Positions 53,547-62,231 of a DNA stretch of 64,000 nucleotides are shown piece by piece. Each line of letters starts with the position of its first letter. Position 1 is the stretch's first letter. Made by a program: the position numbers and the translations under genes. This stretch comes from CAVRXZ01 sp963773035 (lineage in GTDB: Bacteria > Acidobacteriota > Vicinamibacteria > Vicinamibacterales > CAVVIG01): NCBI GenBank assembly GCA_963773035.1, contig CAVYZX010000038.1, positions 62,001 through 126,000 of the forward strand. Direction: 5' to 3'. Under the pieces are notes generated by a model. The model was not told the origin of the DNA, did no database searches, and was given only the letters and a program-made list of their open reading frames with translations.

Positions 53547-55685
53547 TTAGCGCACCCAGTGCAAAACGTCCCGCATGATTGACCAGCGCGGCTGCCGAGC
53601 GACTGCGTCGGCGCCGAGAATCCAATGACGATACAGCAGATCGAGGGTGCCGTCCTGCCGTTTCAGGTCGATCCACGAATTCAGGAATGCCGCAAAAACT
53701 GCATCCCGTCGCCCGATTGCGAAAGCCAGCGGAATTCGAATCGGGTTCGGCTGAGGTACGACGACCGACAGCTCAGGATGGAGCAACGTCCAGGAGGATC
53801 CCCGTTCTGCCGTCAAGAGCGCAGCATCCGTCCCGAGCGAATCGTATTGGAACAACTCCGAGACCCCACTGACTCGGACCACGCGAGCGTTCGGGAGCAT
53901 CATCGTGAGCTTATCGATGTAATAGGGAAGGTTGACGCTCGCGATTGAGAGCGGGCCCATGCTGCGGATCGAATCCCACGTCTGGTATTGATGGCGCATC
54001 GCGTCAGGGACGACGAAAGCCAGAGTTTCGTGAAGATAGGCGTTCGAAAAGAGCGCATCGCGGGCGAATTCGGTAGTGATCGGGATGCCCGACATGGCGA
54101 GGTCGAAGTCCCCACGGTGCAATTGGCTGATGAGCTGGTCGCGCGCGATCGGCACGAATTCGAGCGTCACACCCAGCTCGTGTGCGAGCAGATATGCGAG
54201 GTCGACGTCGTGCCCGACGAACTGGCCGCTGTCGTTCTTGAATGTGAACGGCAACGAATCAGCCGTGAAGCCGACACGAATCCGGCCGCGTTTCGTGATG
54301 GCGTCCAGCACCGGACCCGAATCCTCGATCGCTGCCGGATCGGGTTCGTCACGGACGACGGCAGCTACCGGTGGGCTGATGAGCTGCATCGTCATGAGCA
54401 GTCGATCTTTGCTGTAGGAGGTCGCCAGCACCGTGGCAAAGAGGGTCCGCAGCCCTCCAATCAGCACCGCCGTGGCGACGGTTGAAATCACAGCGAAGCG
54501 AATGAGGCGACGGGGGTTGAAGTGAAGGTGGCCAACGACCGCTGCCGAGCCGAGCACGGCAACCGTCAATGTGTGCATCGCGGCGATAAACGCGCCGACG
54601 CGAGAGTTCACGACGGACATGGCAATGAATAGCTGGAATGTGTCGGCCGGCACCCTGAATGCGTCCAGCAGGAATGGCACGGCCACATTGATGCTGCCGA
54701 AGAGCGTCAGCACGCCGGTTGCGGCCAGGCGAGGCAGCTGCGTGATGCTGAGCGGCGAATCCGCGTACCAGGCCGCGAACAGAATGAAGCTGAGCGACAG
54801 CAGCTTGCCGCTATGGGGAAGGTTATAGGCGGTGGGGACGATCACTTCCGGAAGGTCGGGAATACGACGGTCGGGGTCGTGGCGCCGCAGCAGATCCTTG
54901 CTGGCGTCGATGAGCACCGGCAAGACGATGAAGACGTCGCCGGCCAGAGTCGCCGTGAGCAGGCCTTCGTGCGCGCGCCACAACACCTCACGAGCGCTGA
55001 CCGACGTCAGCGTCGCGATCAGGCTCGGCATGATCCAGAGACCCAGGAAGGCGCCCACCGCCGCGTAGGCAATCACGTAGATCTGGATATGTTGAAACTG
55101 CTCGATGTTCAAGGTGCCCGCAGCGTTGGCGGCGATCGCAAAGAGCCCGTACGGCGTGAGCCGCATCACCAAGCGCGTCGCTCGCGCAATAGCCGCTTCG
55201 ACGATGGACAGCGTCTTGAGCAGCTCGCCCTTCTGCTCGATCATCATCAGCGAAATGCCCATCAGGATCGAGAACACGACGATCGCGGGCACGACGCTGT
55301 TGGCGAGCGCGTAGAAGGGATTCGAGGGCAGGTAGAGCCCGAGGAAATCGAATACCTCCGGGGACTGCAGGAGTGTCGTGCTGAAGAACGACGCGTTCTC
55401 TTGGGTCGGAAACGAAAGGGCAATCAGGAAGGCGAAGGTCAGGGTGAGCAGCCACAGCGTCCCGATGACGATGCCAACGCGCGCCGCCAGGCGGCGCGCC
55501 TGATGTGGCTCGAGCCGTCCCAGGTTGTTGATGATCGAGACAAAGATATACGGGAAAACGGTCGTCTGCAGCAGTCTGATGAAGCCGTCGGACGGCCATT
55601 TGAAGATCGCTGCGTAATCGCCGAGAAAAAGTCCGGTGAGCACGCCGAGCCCAAGCCCGGCGAGCACTTTCTTGGAAAAACTCAT
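53547..55685 (-). CDS. Dicarboxylate/cation symporter fused to an extracellular solute-binding domain
   Basis: 712 residues from ATG 55685. Residues 1-415 form an SDF (GltP/DctA-like) symporter: FPYIFVSIINNLGRLEPHQA, VPAIVVFSILMGISLMMIEQ, YGLFAIAANAAGTLNIEQFQ and SINVAVPFLLDAFRVP. One more helix (about 425-445) leads to a family 3 solute-binding domain at about 460-690 (RIRVGFTADSLPFTFKNDSG; VGHDVDLAYLLAHELGVTLE; GDFDLAMSGIPITTEFARDA). The fusion would tether a periplasmic receptor to its own secondary transporter; these symporters normally need none. It heads a three-gene run with the translocase and ppk2. Confidence 0.85.
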   Translation of the reverse strand: MSFSKKVLAGLGLGVLTGLFLGDYAAIFKWPSDGFIRLLQTTVFPYIFVSIINNLGRLEPHQARRLAARVGIVIGTLWLLTLTFAFLIALSFPTQENASFFSTTLLQSPEVFDFLGLYLPSNPFYALANSVVPAIVVFSILMGISLMMIEQKGELLKTLSIVEAAIARATRLVMRLTPYGLFAIAANAAGTLNIEQFQHIQIYVIAYAAVGAFLGLWIMPSLIATLTSVSAREVLWRAHEGLLTATLAGDVFIVLPVLIDASKDLLRRHDPDRRIPDLPEVIVPTAYNLPHSGKLLSLSFILFAAWYADSPLSITQLPRLAATGVLTLFGSINVAVPFLLDAFRVPADTFQLFIAMSVVNSRVGAFIAAMHTLTVAVLGSAAVVGHLHFNPRRLIRFAVISTVATAVLIGGLRTLFATVLATSYSKDRLLMTMQLISPPVAAVVRDEPDPAAIEDSGPVLDAITKRGRIRVGFTADSLPFTFKNDSGQFVGHDVDLAYLLAHELGVTLEFVPIARDQLISQLHRGDFDLAMSGIPITTEFARDALFSNAYLHETLAFVVPDAMRHQYQTWDSIRSMGPLSIASVNLPYYIDKLTMMLPNARVVRVSGVSELFQYDSLGTDAALLTAERGSSWTLLHPELSVVVPQPNPIRIPLAFAIGRRDAVFAAFLNSWIDLKRQDGTLDLLYRHWILGADAVARQPRWSIMRDVLHWVR

Positions 55686-55853
55686 AAAGTGGAACTCGAA
55701 GAAGAGGCCAACCCACTCCAGGCTGGCATCTTAGCATTCGCACTCCACTGGTCCCATTCCACGCCTTGTGAGAGACTGTGGCCCCGCTACTCAAGGTGCC
55801 TTGCGTCATCGGCGTAAGGATTTCGTACGGAGAACGTGGCGCTACCGATCACC

Positions 55854-58316
55854 ATGTCTAAAAGGCTTCTCGTCGTACTGCTCCTTGGCGTCTCTCAGCC
55901 GCTCGCATTTGCCAAAGAGGCGGACACTTTCCAGGCGGGTCAACAGCCAACGACCGGGCGGGTCATCGCGACGGTTTCGACGCTCGAGGGCACGGTCATG
56001 ATGCCAGGCGTCCAGGTCGAGCTGCATACGTCGTCCGACGCGACGGTTCTGGCCAAGACCACCACCGATGGGGCGGGACAGGTCACGTTTCCCGATGTAC
56101 CACCCGGGGAGATATCTGATCCAGGCCACGCGGCCGGGCTTCGTCGCCAAGGACTCTGCGGCGTTCGAGGTCAGAGCCGGTGAGACTGCCCGCGTACTGG
56201 TTGATATCAAGTTGGTCTTCGTGCTGCCAGAGATCGAGGTTCGCGCCGAGACTCCGTCGCCAACCGACAGCGTCCAGCCGGTGTCGATGAGCGACATGCT
56301 GGCGGGATCGGTATTCGAGGCGGTGCCGCTCGAGGGAGACGACTTCCAGAGCCTGTTGCTTCTTCTTGCCTGGCGTGGTGCGAGGACCTGATGGGCGCTT
56401 ACGGGTCAAGGGCGGTCAGCCGTCGCAGGGAGCGCTTCAGATGAGCAGTGCCAGCCTCAACGACCCGTCCACGGGTGACTTCGATCTCGATCTACCTTCG
56501 CAGAGCGTGGAATCCGTCGAGGTTCTGGCGAATCCGTTCGCAGCGGAATACGGACGCTTTTCGACCAGCATCACGCAGATTCGTACCAGGCAGGGAACGA
56601 ACGAGTGGAAGATTACGCCCGACAATTTCCTGCCCCGCTTTCGAAGGGCATTCGCCGGCATCAAGGCGTTCGAGCCGCGCTTCTCGGCGCGGGGTCCGAT
56701 CAAGCACGACCGGACATTTCTCGCACAGGATTTTCAGCTCCGGTACGTCAACACCCCGGTAAAGAGCCTGCTCGACGAGCCGGAGATCGAGCTGAGGAGT
56801 TTCGACTCGTTCACGCGCGTCGACACGGTCGTCTCGGCGCGCCACACGATCAGCGGCGCGTTGATCGCCTTTCCGCGCAAGATCAATCACATTACGATGA
56901 ACACCTTTCGTCCTCCCGAGACGAGCCCTGACTTCAACCAGAGTGGTTGGTCAACCGGAATCGTGGATCGACTGGCTCTCGCGCGCGACGTCGTCCTCGA
57001 GACCACGGTGTCCGCCCGATGGTTCGAGGTCAACGTGAACACGGAAGGCCGCCTGCCAATGGTCTACGCGCCGCAGACTCAAAGCGGCAGCTTCTTCAAC
57101 GATCAGGAACGCTCGGTCCACAGCCTGCAATGGGTCGAAGCGCTCAGTTGGGCTGGCGACTGGCACGGCTCGCACGTGCTCAAGATCGGCACCGATCTCC
57201 AGCGGTCGGCCGTTCAACGGTTTCAGCGAGAGCCGGCCGCTCGAGGTCCGACGTCTGGATGGTTCGCTTGCCGAGCTGACCATGTTCGGGCCACGGGCGC
57301 AGCAGGACGTCAGCGGCATCGAGTTTGCGGGGTTCGTGCAGGACCGCTGGCGTCTGAACTCGCGCCTCAGCTTCGAGCTGGGCTTTCGAGTCGATCGGGA
57401 TGCCATCGTCGAACACTTCAACTTTTCGCCGCGCGCTGGCGTGGCGATTGGCGTGGCGCCTGAAGGACGCGCGATCTTGCGAGGCGGCTACGGGAAGTTC
57501 GTGCAGAGGACGCCCCTCAACGTGGAAGCGTTTCCGTTGTTCGAGTCCCGTACGGTCACGCGGTTCGCGACGAACGGCACGCCGCTCGGCCCGCCCGTTA
57601 CATTCATCAACACCATTTCCGATCTGCACACCCCCGATGCAAATGTCGGCAACATCGAGTGGGACCAACGGTTCGGGCGTCGCCTGCTCTTCAAGCTGGA
57701 ATTCCTGCGACGCTCGGGCTACGACGAGTTCATCGTAGTCCCGGATCCTGCTGCCGGGGAACTCCGTCTGACCAGCAGCGGGGTCTCCTCGTACCGGGAA
57801 CTCGAGGCGACGACGCGATTCATGGGTGGGGCGCGGCGAGATCTCACCGTCTCCTATGTGTGGGCGCGTGGGACGGCCGACCTCAACAACTACGATCAAT
57901 TCTTCGGCAACCTCCGGAACCCGATCATTCGCGCGAACGAGAACAATCTGATTCCGACCGACGTCCGTCATCGGCTGCTCGTTCGGGGCACGTTCGGAAT
58001 CATGGGAAAGTGGGATTTCGCCCCGGTGCTGGAAATCCGGTCGGGGTTCCCATGGTCGGCCGTGAACGAATTTCAGGACTTCGTCGGCGAGCGCAACCGC
58101 GCCGGGCGCCTGCCCCTCGTCCGCACGCTTGATTTCACCATCACGCGGCCGTTCCGGTTCAAGGGGCAGCGCGTCCGCGCCGGCTTGAAGTTCTACAACA
58201 TCCTCGGCGCATCGGCTGATCGGGATGTTCAAAACAATCTGGCGTCGCCCGACTACGGCAGCTTCTTCAATCCAATCGAACGATCGTTCGGGTTCACGAT
58301 CGACTTGGCGAAGTAA
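55854..58316 (+). pseudogene. TonB-dependent receptor-like protein with N-terminal CarboxypepD_reg domain, three frame breaks
   Basis: From ATG 55854: signal peptide, carboxypeptidase-regulatory-like Ig fold (VMMPGVQVELHTSSDATVLA), then plug (SVESVEVLANPFAAEYGRFS) and barrel to IERSFGFTIDLAK. Three +1 breaks interrupt it: one G too many in GGGG at 56106-56109 (PPG then RYLIQATRPGFVA), one T too many at 56366-56367 (LLLLLPGVVRGPDGRLRVKG), and one extra base at about 57220 (before FNGFSESRPLEVRR). Correcting all gives 819 residues. OmpA/TonB-type oar-like receptor; the substrate is unknown. Confidence 0.78.
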
Positions 58317-58397
58317 TGCATCGATGATCTGATGAACGATGAGCGAATGATTTCATTCTCAAATGTGAAATCAAATCATCGATCATCAATCTTCTAA

Positions 58398-59583
58398 TCA
58401 TCGATGATGTACGTGGCCAACCGAAAATCTGCCGACGCGCAGCAGCCGGGCGGCCACGAGGGCAAGGGGCGCTCCAGCGAGGCTGAGCAGGACACCCATG
58501 CTGGTTTCCGAGCGGACCTGGCCGGGGGGCAGCAACGCGGTGCAAAAAAACAATCCGATGGTGAAGCCAATCGCCGCAATGAATCCGGTAACGATCAGCT
58601 CCTTCCAGCCCACCCGATGAGGCAAGTGCAGCCCGACGGCGAGCGCCACACCTGCGCCCAGTAGAGCGCCGATCGGCTTGCCGACGATGACGGCGATGGG
58701 CAGTCCCCACGTTCCCGCCTCCAGGGCATGGACCGGCACGCCCGCGTTCACGAGCCCAAAGAAAAACAGCGCGACCTGCACTGGATGCCTCCACCAAATT
58801 TCGAATTGACTCAGTGCATCCTTGGCAGTCGGAGGAGCATCGACGAAGAATCCCGGATCTCGTGCGGCGTGCGGCAGGAACGGCATGATCGGAACGAGTG
58901 CGAGCGCCGGATGGAAGCCGCTCCAGAAAAAGCCAATCCACGACGACACTCCGGCCGTGAGCAGGTACGGCCAGAAGCTCCTGATCCGCGCCCGGCGCAG
59001 CCCGAATGCCACGACGATGGCTGCGGCCACAATCAGCCCGCCCGTCACGAGATGAAGGTCCCGCTTCGGGATAGAACAAGGCAGCCGCCAAGAAGCCCAG
59101 CGCGTCGGAAGCAATAGCAAGGAGCAGAAGAAACGGGATGGCCGGGTGTTTTGGAAAGACGAGCCTCGCGAACAGATAGGCGACGGCAACATCGGTTGCG
59201 AACGAAACCGGCCAGCCGATTGCCAGCACCGGCTCATCCAGCCAGTCGACGGCACGCATGTAGATCAGTGCCGGGACGACCGTGGCGCCGACGGCGGCAA
59301 TGACCGGCAGCCACGCGCGACGCCAAGGATGGAGCACGCCGTTGGGCGCGGTGGCCTCGATGACTTCTTTCGTCATGAGCGCAAAGAAAAACGTCATCGC
59401 CACGTCGTTGACGACGAAGGCGATGGCGTAAGTCGAGCGATAGTAGCTTTCTGGCCAGATGTTCACCCACAGCAGCGCGATAGCCGCTCCCAATGGCAGG
59501 AGCAGCAGATGCTCCAGCGCGAACTGGGACATGCGCGGCACCGCCGCGCGCCACGCGGGGACTGAACGCTGCGTCTTATTCAC
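58398..59583 (-). pseudogene. nhaA: Na+/H+ antiporter NhaA, frame broken by one extra base
   Basis: Starts at GTG 59583, overlapping the upstream phosphatase stop by 8 bases. It begins with helices such as EHLLLLPLGAAIALLWVNIW and ATDVAVAYLFARLVFPKHPA; the paired transport aspartates lie in ATDVA and LAIASDALGFLAAALF. Near 59061-59070 one extra base changes FYPE-RDLHLVTGG into a dead frame; the rest (RHPVQVALFFFGLVNAGVPV; IGFTIGLFFCTALLPPG) is in the next frame to 58398. Corrected length is 394 residues, normal for NhaA. Confidence 0.82.
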
Positions 59584-60445
59584 GGGTCCTGGCTTGGCGG
59601 CGGATCACGCCAGAATCGACAATCTGCCCGGTTCGTGAAATCGACTGAAAGAACATCTCCGATCCGGCGACTTCCACGGTCATGAAGCTGCGGTCCTGGT
59701 CGAACGACGCTGCCGTCTGGCTCGACGACCTCATGTTGCCTCTTCGCAGCTGGCCGCCCGCGCCCGACACGAAGTAGTAGATGCCGTTCTGCGGCGAGAC
59801 TCGCTCGTAAACATGGTCGTGTCCCGAAAAGACGACGTCGACGCCGTGCCTGATGAAGATGGGCTCGAGCAGAACGCGCAGGTCGACCGAGGATCCATGA
59901 CGGCCGGCGTTCGAATACAACGGATGGTGGAAATAGCAGATCTTCCATTCGTCGCGCGCGTCCCTGAGGGAGGTGTCGATCCATTCGAGCTGCTTCTGAT
60001 CCATGAGCGTGCTGTCGAGGGCGAAGAAGCGCACGTTGTTGCGGGCAAACGTGTAATAGCGCTGCCCATTCATGTTGTAGAGCTTGTAATTCACCTGATC
60101 GGGGCGATCGTGATTCCCAAGTGAGGCCTGGAATTTCACGCCCGCCGCAAGCAGAGGTGCGTACGGCTGCTCGAACTTCCTGACGTAGTCAGCCGGACTC
60201 TGGCCCCCGTACATGTTGTCGCCCAGCATGATGACGAGGTCGAACCGGAGCGTGTTGTGGACCTGCACCATCTGTTGCGCGAGCTCGTACTGAGGTCGAT
60301 CGCCGGTCCCGTTGTCGCCAATGGCGACAAATTTCAGCGAATCGGGCCGGTTGGGGAGCTGGGTTTGCTGCGCAGGGAGGGCGACAGACGCCAGAGCCGC
60401 GATGACGAGGACCGCGGCGGAGACACGGCGAGCTCGCAGAAGCAC
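59576..60445 (-). CDS. Secreted metallophosphoesterase (purple acid phosphatase-like)
   Basis: 289 residues from GTG 60445. Signal peptide VSAAVLVIAALASVALPAQQ. Metal-binding motifs are in order: FVAIGDNGTGD, VIMLGDNMYGG, SLGNHDRPD, CYFHHPLY and FSGHDHVYERV. It is a periplasmic phosphatase of the calcineurin-like group. It overlaps the nhaA start, so the two are probably co-expressed. The substrate is unknown. Confidence 0.88.
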   Translation of the reverse strand: MLLRARRVSAAVLVIAALASVALPAQQTQLPNRPDSLKFVAIGDNGTGDRPQYELAQQMVQVHNTLRFDLVIMLGDNMYGGQSPADYVRKFEQPYAPLLAAGVKFQASLGNHDRPDQVNYKLYNMNGQRYYTFARNNVRFFALDSTLMDQKQLEWIDTSLRDARDEWKICYFHHPLYSNAGRHGSSVDLRVLLEPIFIRHGVDVVFSGHDHVYERVSPQNGIYYFVSGAGGQLRRGNMRSSSQTAASFDQDRSFMTVEVAGSEMFFQSISRTGQIVDSGVIRRQARTRE

Positions 60446-60579
60446 AGCAAAAGATACACTGTCGGGTGCACTTTCCGTGAGCGGGTTCGAAACCCGCCTG
60501 GACAGAGTGTGACGCCGCTCACGTGGCCGCGTCGGCGACGGAGCGGCGCGTCGGCCGGCGAGGCCGCGTTTAGAGACGA

Positions 60580-61035
60580 CTATTGTTCGACGTGCGCACC
60601 GGTTCGAAGGATTTCGTCGTAGCGGCGTTGCATCTCCTCGGCGGTGACCTCTTCTATGCGGGTCGAGACCTGCCAGGTGTGCCCGAACGGATCGCGGATC
60701 TTTCCCGAACGGTCACCGTAAAACTGATCAGCGACCTTCTGGAGCACTGTGGCGCCAGCCTTTGCCGCCTGCGCGACCACGGCGTCCGCGTCACCGACTT
60801 CGAGTGAGATGCTCACCGGCGAGCCTCCACGCGACAAGGGGCTCAAGATGTCGTACTCGGGAAACTCGTCCGCGAGCATGATTCGTGCCTCGTTGATTCG
60901 GACCTCGGCGTGCCCGATTCGGCCGTTGGGTTCGGTCAAACGCATCACTTCGTTCGCGCCGAACGCCCGTTTGTAGAAATCAATCGCGACAGCTGCACCC
61001 TTGACGCACAAATACGGCACTACGGTGGTTGTCAT
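60580..61035 (-). CDS. VOC family protein (PhnB-like)
   Basis: 151 residues from ATG 61035 with GGAGG upstream. The YP_glyoxalase/PhnB pattern is clear: VVPYLCVKGAAVAIDFYKRA, FGANEVMRLTEPNGRIGHAE, IMLADEFPEYD, then DADAVVAQAAKAGATVLQKV and DRSGKIRDPFGHTWQVSTRI. A cytosolic metal-dependent or binding role is likely; the catalysis is unknown. It is 62 bp downstream of an AraC-type regulator on the same strand. Confidence 0.87.
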   Translation of the reverse strand: MTTTVVPYLCVKGAAVAIDFYKRAFGANEVMRLTEPNGRIGHAEVRINEARIMLADEFPEYDILSPLSRGGSPVSISLEVGDADAVVAQAAKAGATVLQKVADQFYGDRSGKIRDPFGHTWQVSTRIEEVTAEEMQRRYDEILRTGAHVEQ

Positions 61036-61097
61036 GTGATGCCTCCTCCATGGAGGAGACGATATCTCCCACCCGGGCGCAGGTTCTTGGAAAAAAT

Positions 61098-61979
61098 TCA
61101 GCGCGCTGCCTCGGCGAGGCTCGATTCCGAATAGCGGTTCGCCGCGAGAAATTCTCGAGGCGTGAAGCCACTCAATTCCCGGAACTCGGCATTCATGTGC
61201 GGTTGATCGTAGTATCCGGCCGCCAGGGCGCCGTCGGCCAGCGACGCGTTGCCGCGGTGAAGCATCGCCAGCAACTGGCGGAAGCGCATGATGCGTCCGT
61301 ACTGCTTCGCCGTCACGCCGACGTGCGTGCGAAAGGCGGCAGCCAGGCGTGTGGCTGACAGGCCGGCTTCTTCCCGCAGCGCAGTGACCGGGAGGGCTCC
61401 ATGCGCCTGTTCGAGTTGCGAGGCGATCCACTCAACCGCAGGATCGGTTTCGCGGCCTACCGCAAGCTGCGATTCGACCCATCTCGCGGCCAGGCGCACG
61501 CACGCCTCGGCGTTCTCGGCCAAACAGCAGCGATCGGCAAGTTCCCGCGCGGCCGGGCCAACCACGTCGCACAGGTCGGCGGTGATGTTGGTGAGCTCGG
61601 ACATCGGCGTTCCAAGAACAGTGAACGCCGTAGCCGGTCGGAACCGGATACCCAGCACTCTGCAGGGACAGCTCGGCGCTTCGATGACGAACGCGCCGGT
61701 GTACAACCCGCCGATGCAGGCCTCTGCGCAGGGCTCGGCGCTGCCATTTGCGAAGAGCTTGTAGCGATGATCGAGATGAACGATCAGCTCGACGACTCCG
61801 TTGGGAAAGATCCGCTCGTGCGCGTGCGCAACCGAGCCGTCGAAGTGCCAAATGCGTTCGACGATGTCGGCGAGATGGGCGGGTCGCCATTCAGTCTGCA
61901 CCCACGAGCCGAAAGGCGAGTCGATCCGCTGAGAGACCACCGTCCCGGGGCCGAATTGGCCGTTGCGATCGTTGGACAT
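61098..61979 (-). CDS. AraC family transcriptional regulator
   Basis: 293 residues from ATG 61979. The N-terminal part (PAHLADIVERIWHFDGSV; IFPNGVVELIVHLDHRYKLF) is the DUF6597-type sensing domain. The C-terminal double helix-turn-helix has LREEAGLSATRLAAAFRTHV, GVTAKQYGRIMRFRQLLAML and DGALAAGYYDQPHMNAEFRE followed by FREFTP-like SGFTPREFL. It probably regulates the downstream VOC gene and possibly itself. Confidence 0.88.
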   Translation of the reverse strand: MSNDRNGQFGPGTVVSQRIDSPFGSWVQTEWRPAHLADIVERIWHFDGSVAHAHERIFPNGVVELIVHLDHRYKLFANGSAEPCAEACIGGLYTGAFVIEAPSCPCRVLGIRFRPATAFTVLGTPMSELTNITADLCDVVGPAARELADRCCLAENAEACVRLAARWVESQLAVGRETDPAVEWIASQLEQAHGALPVTALREEAGLSATRLAAAFRTHVGVTAKQYGRIMRFRQLLAMLHRGNASLADGALAAGYYDQPHMNAEFRELSGFTPREFLAANRYSESSLAEAAR

Positions 61980-62160
61980 GCAGTCGCCTAGCGATTATAG
62001 GTCGCGGGAATCACATTGTTTGCCGGAGAAACCTGTCATTCTTTTCGAAATTGCCTGTCACTTGCATCGCCGCTTTTCTGGGCGTGCTGTTCTATTCGGA
62101 GATTCCTTGGCCAAGCTTGCTGCTCGACCTGCTTCGATAAGTGTTCTGTGGGTTCAAGAC

Positions 62161-62190
62161 TGTGGCGCGGGGCTTTAGCCCCGCGCCACA
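62161..62190. repeat. Perfect 30-base inverted repeat (REP-like)
   Basis: A 14-base stem (62161-62174 with 62177-62190) starts TGTGGCGC and closes on a TT loop, with the centre GGCTTTAGCC. The same centre is present in the element at 51179-51198, so this is probably another member or relative of the REP family. It lies 41 bases before the start of the membrane phosphoesterase. Confidence 0.8.
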
Positions 62191-62231
62191 TGAGGCTTTG
62201 AAGCCAGTTGTGACGTATTCTCCCCGTGACC

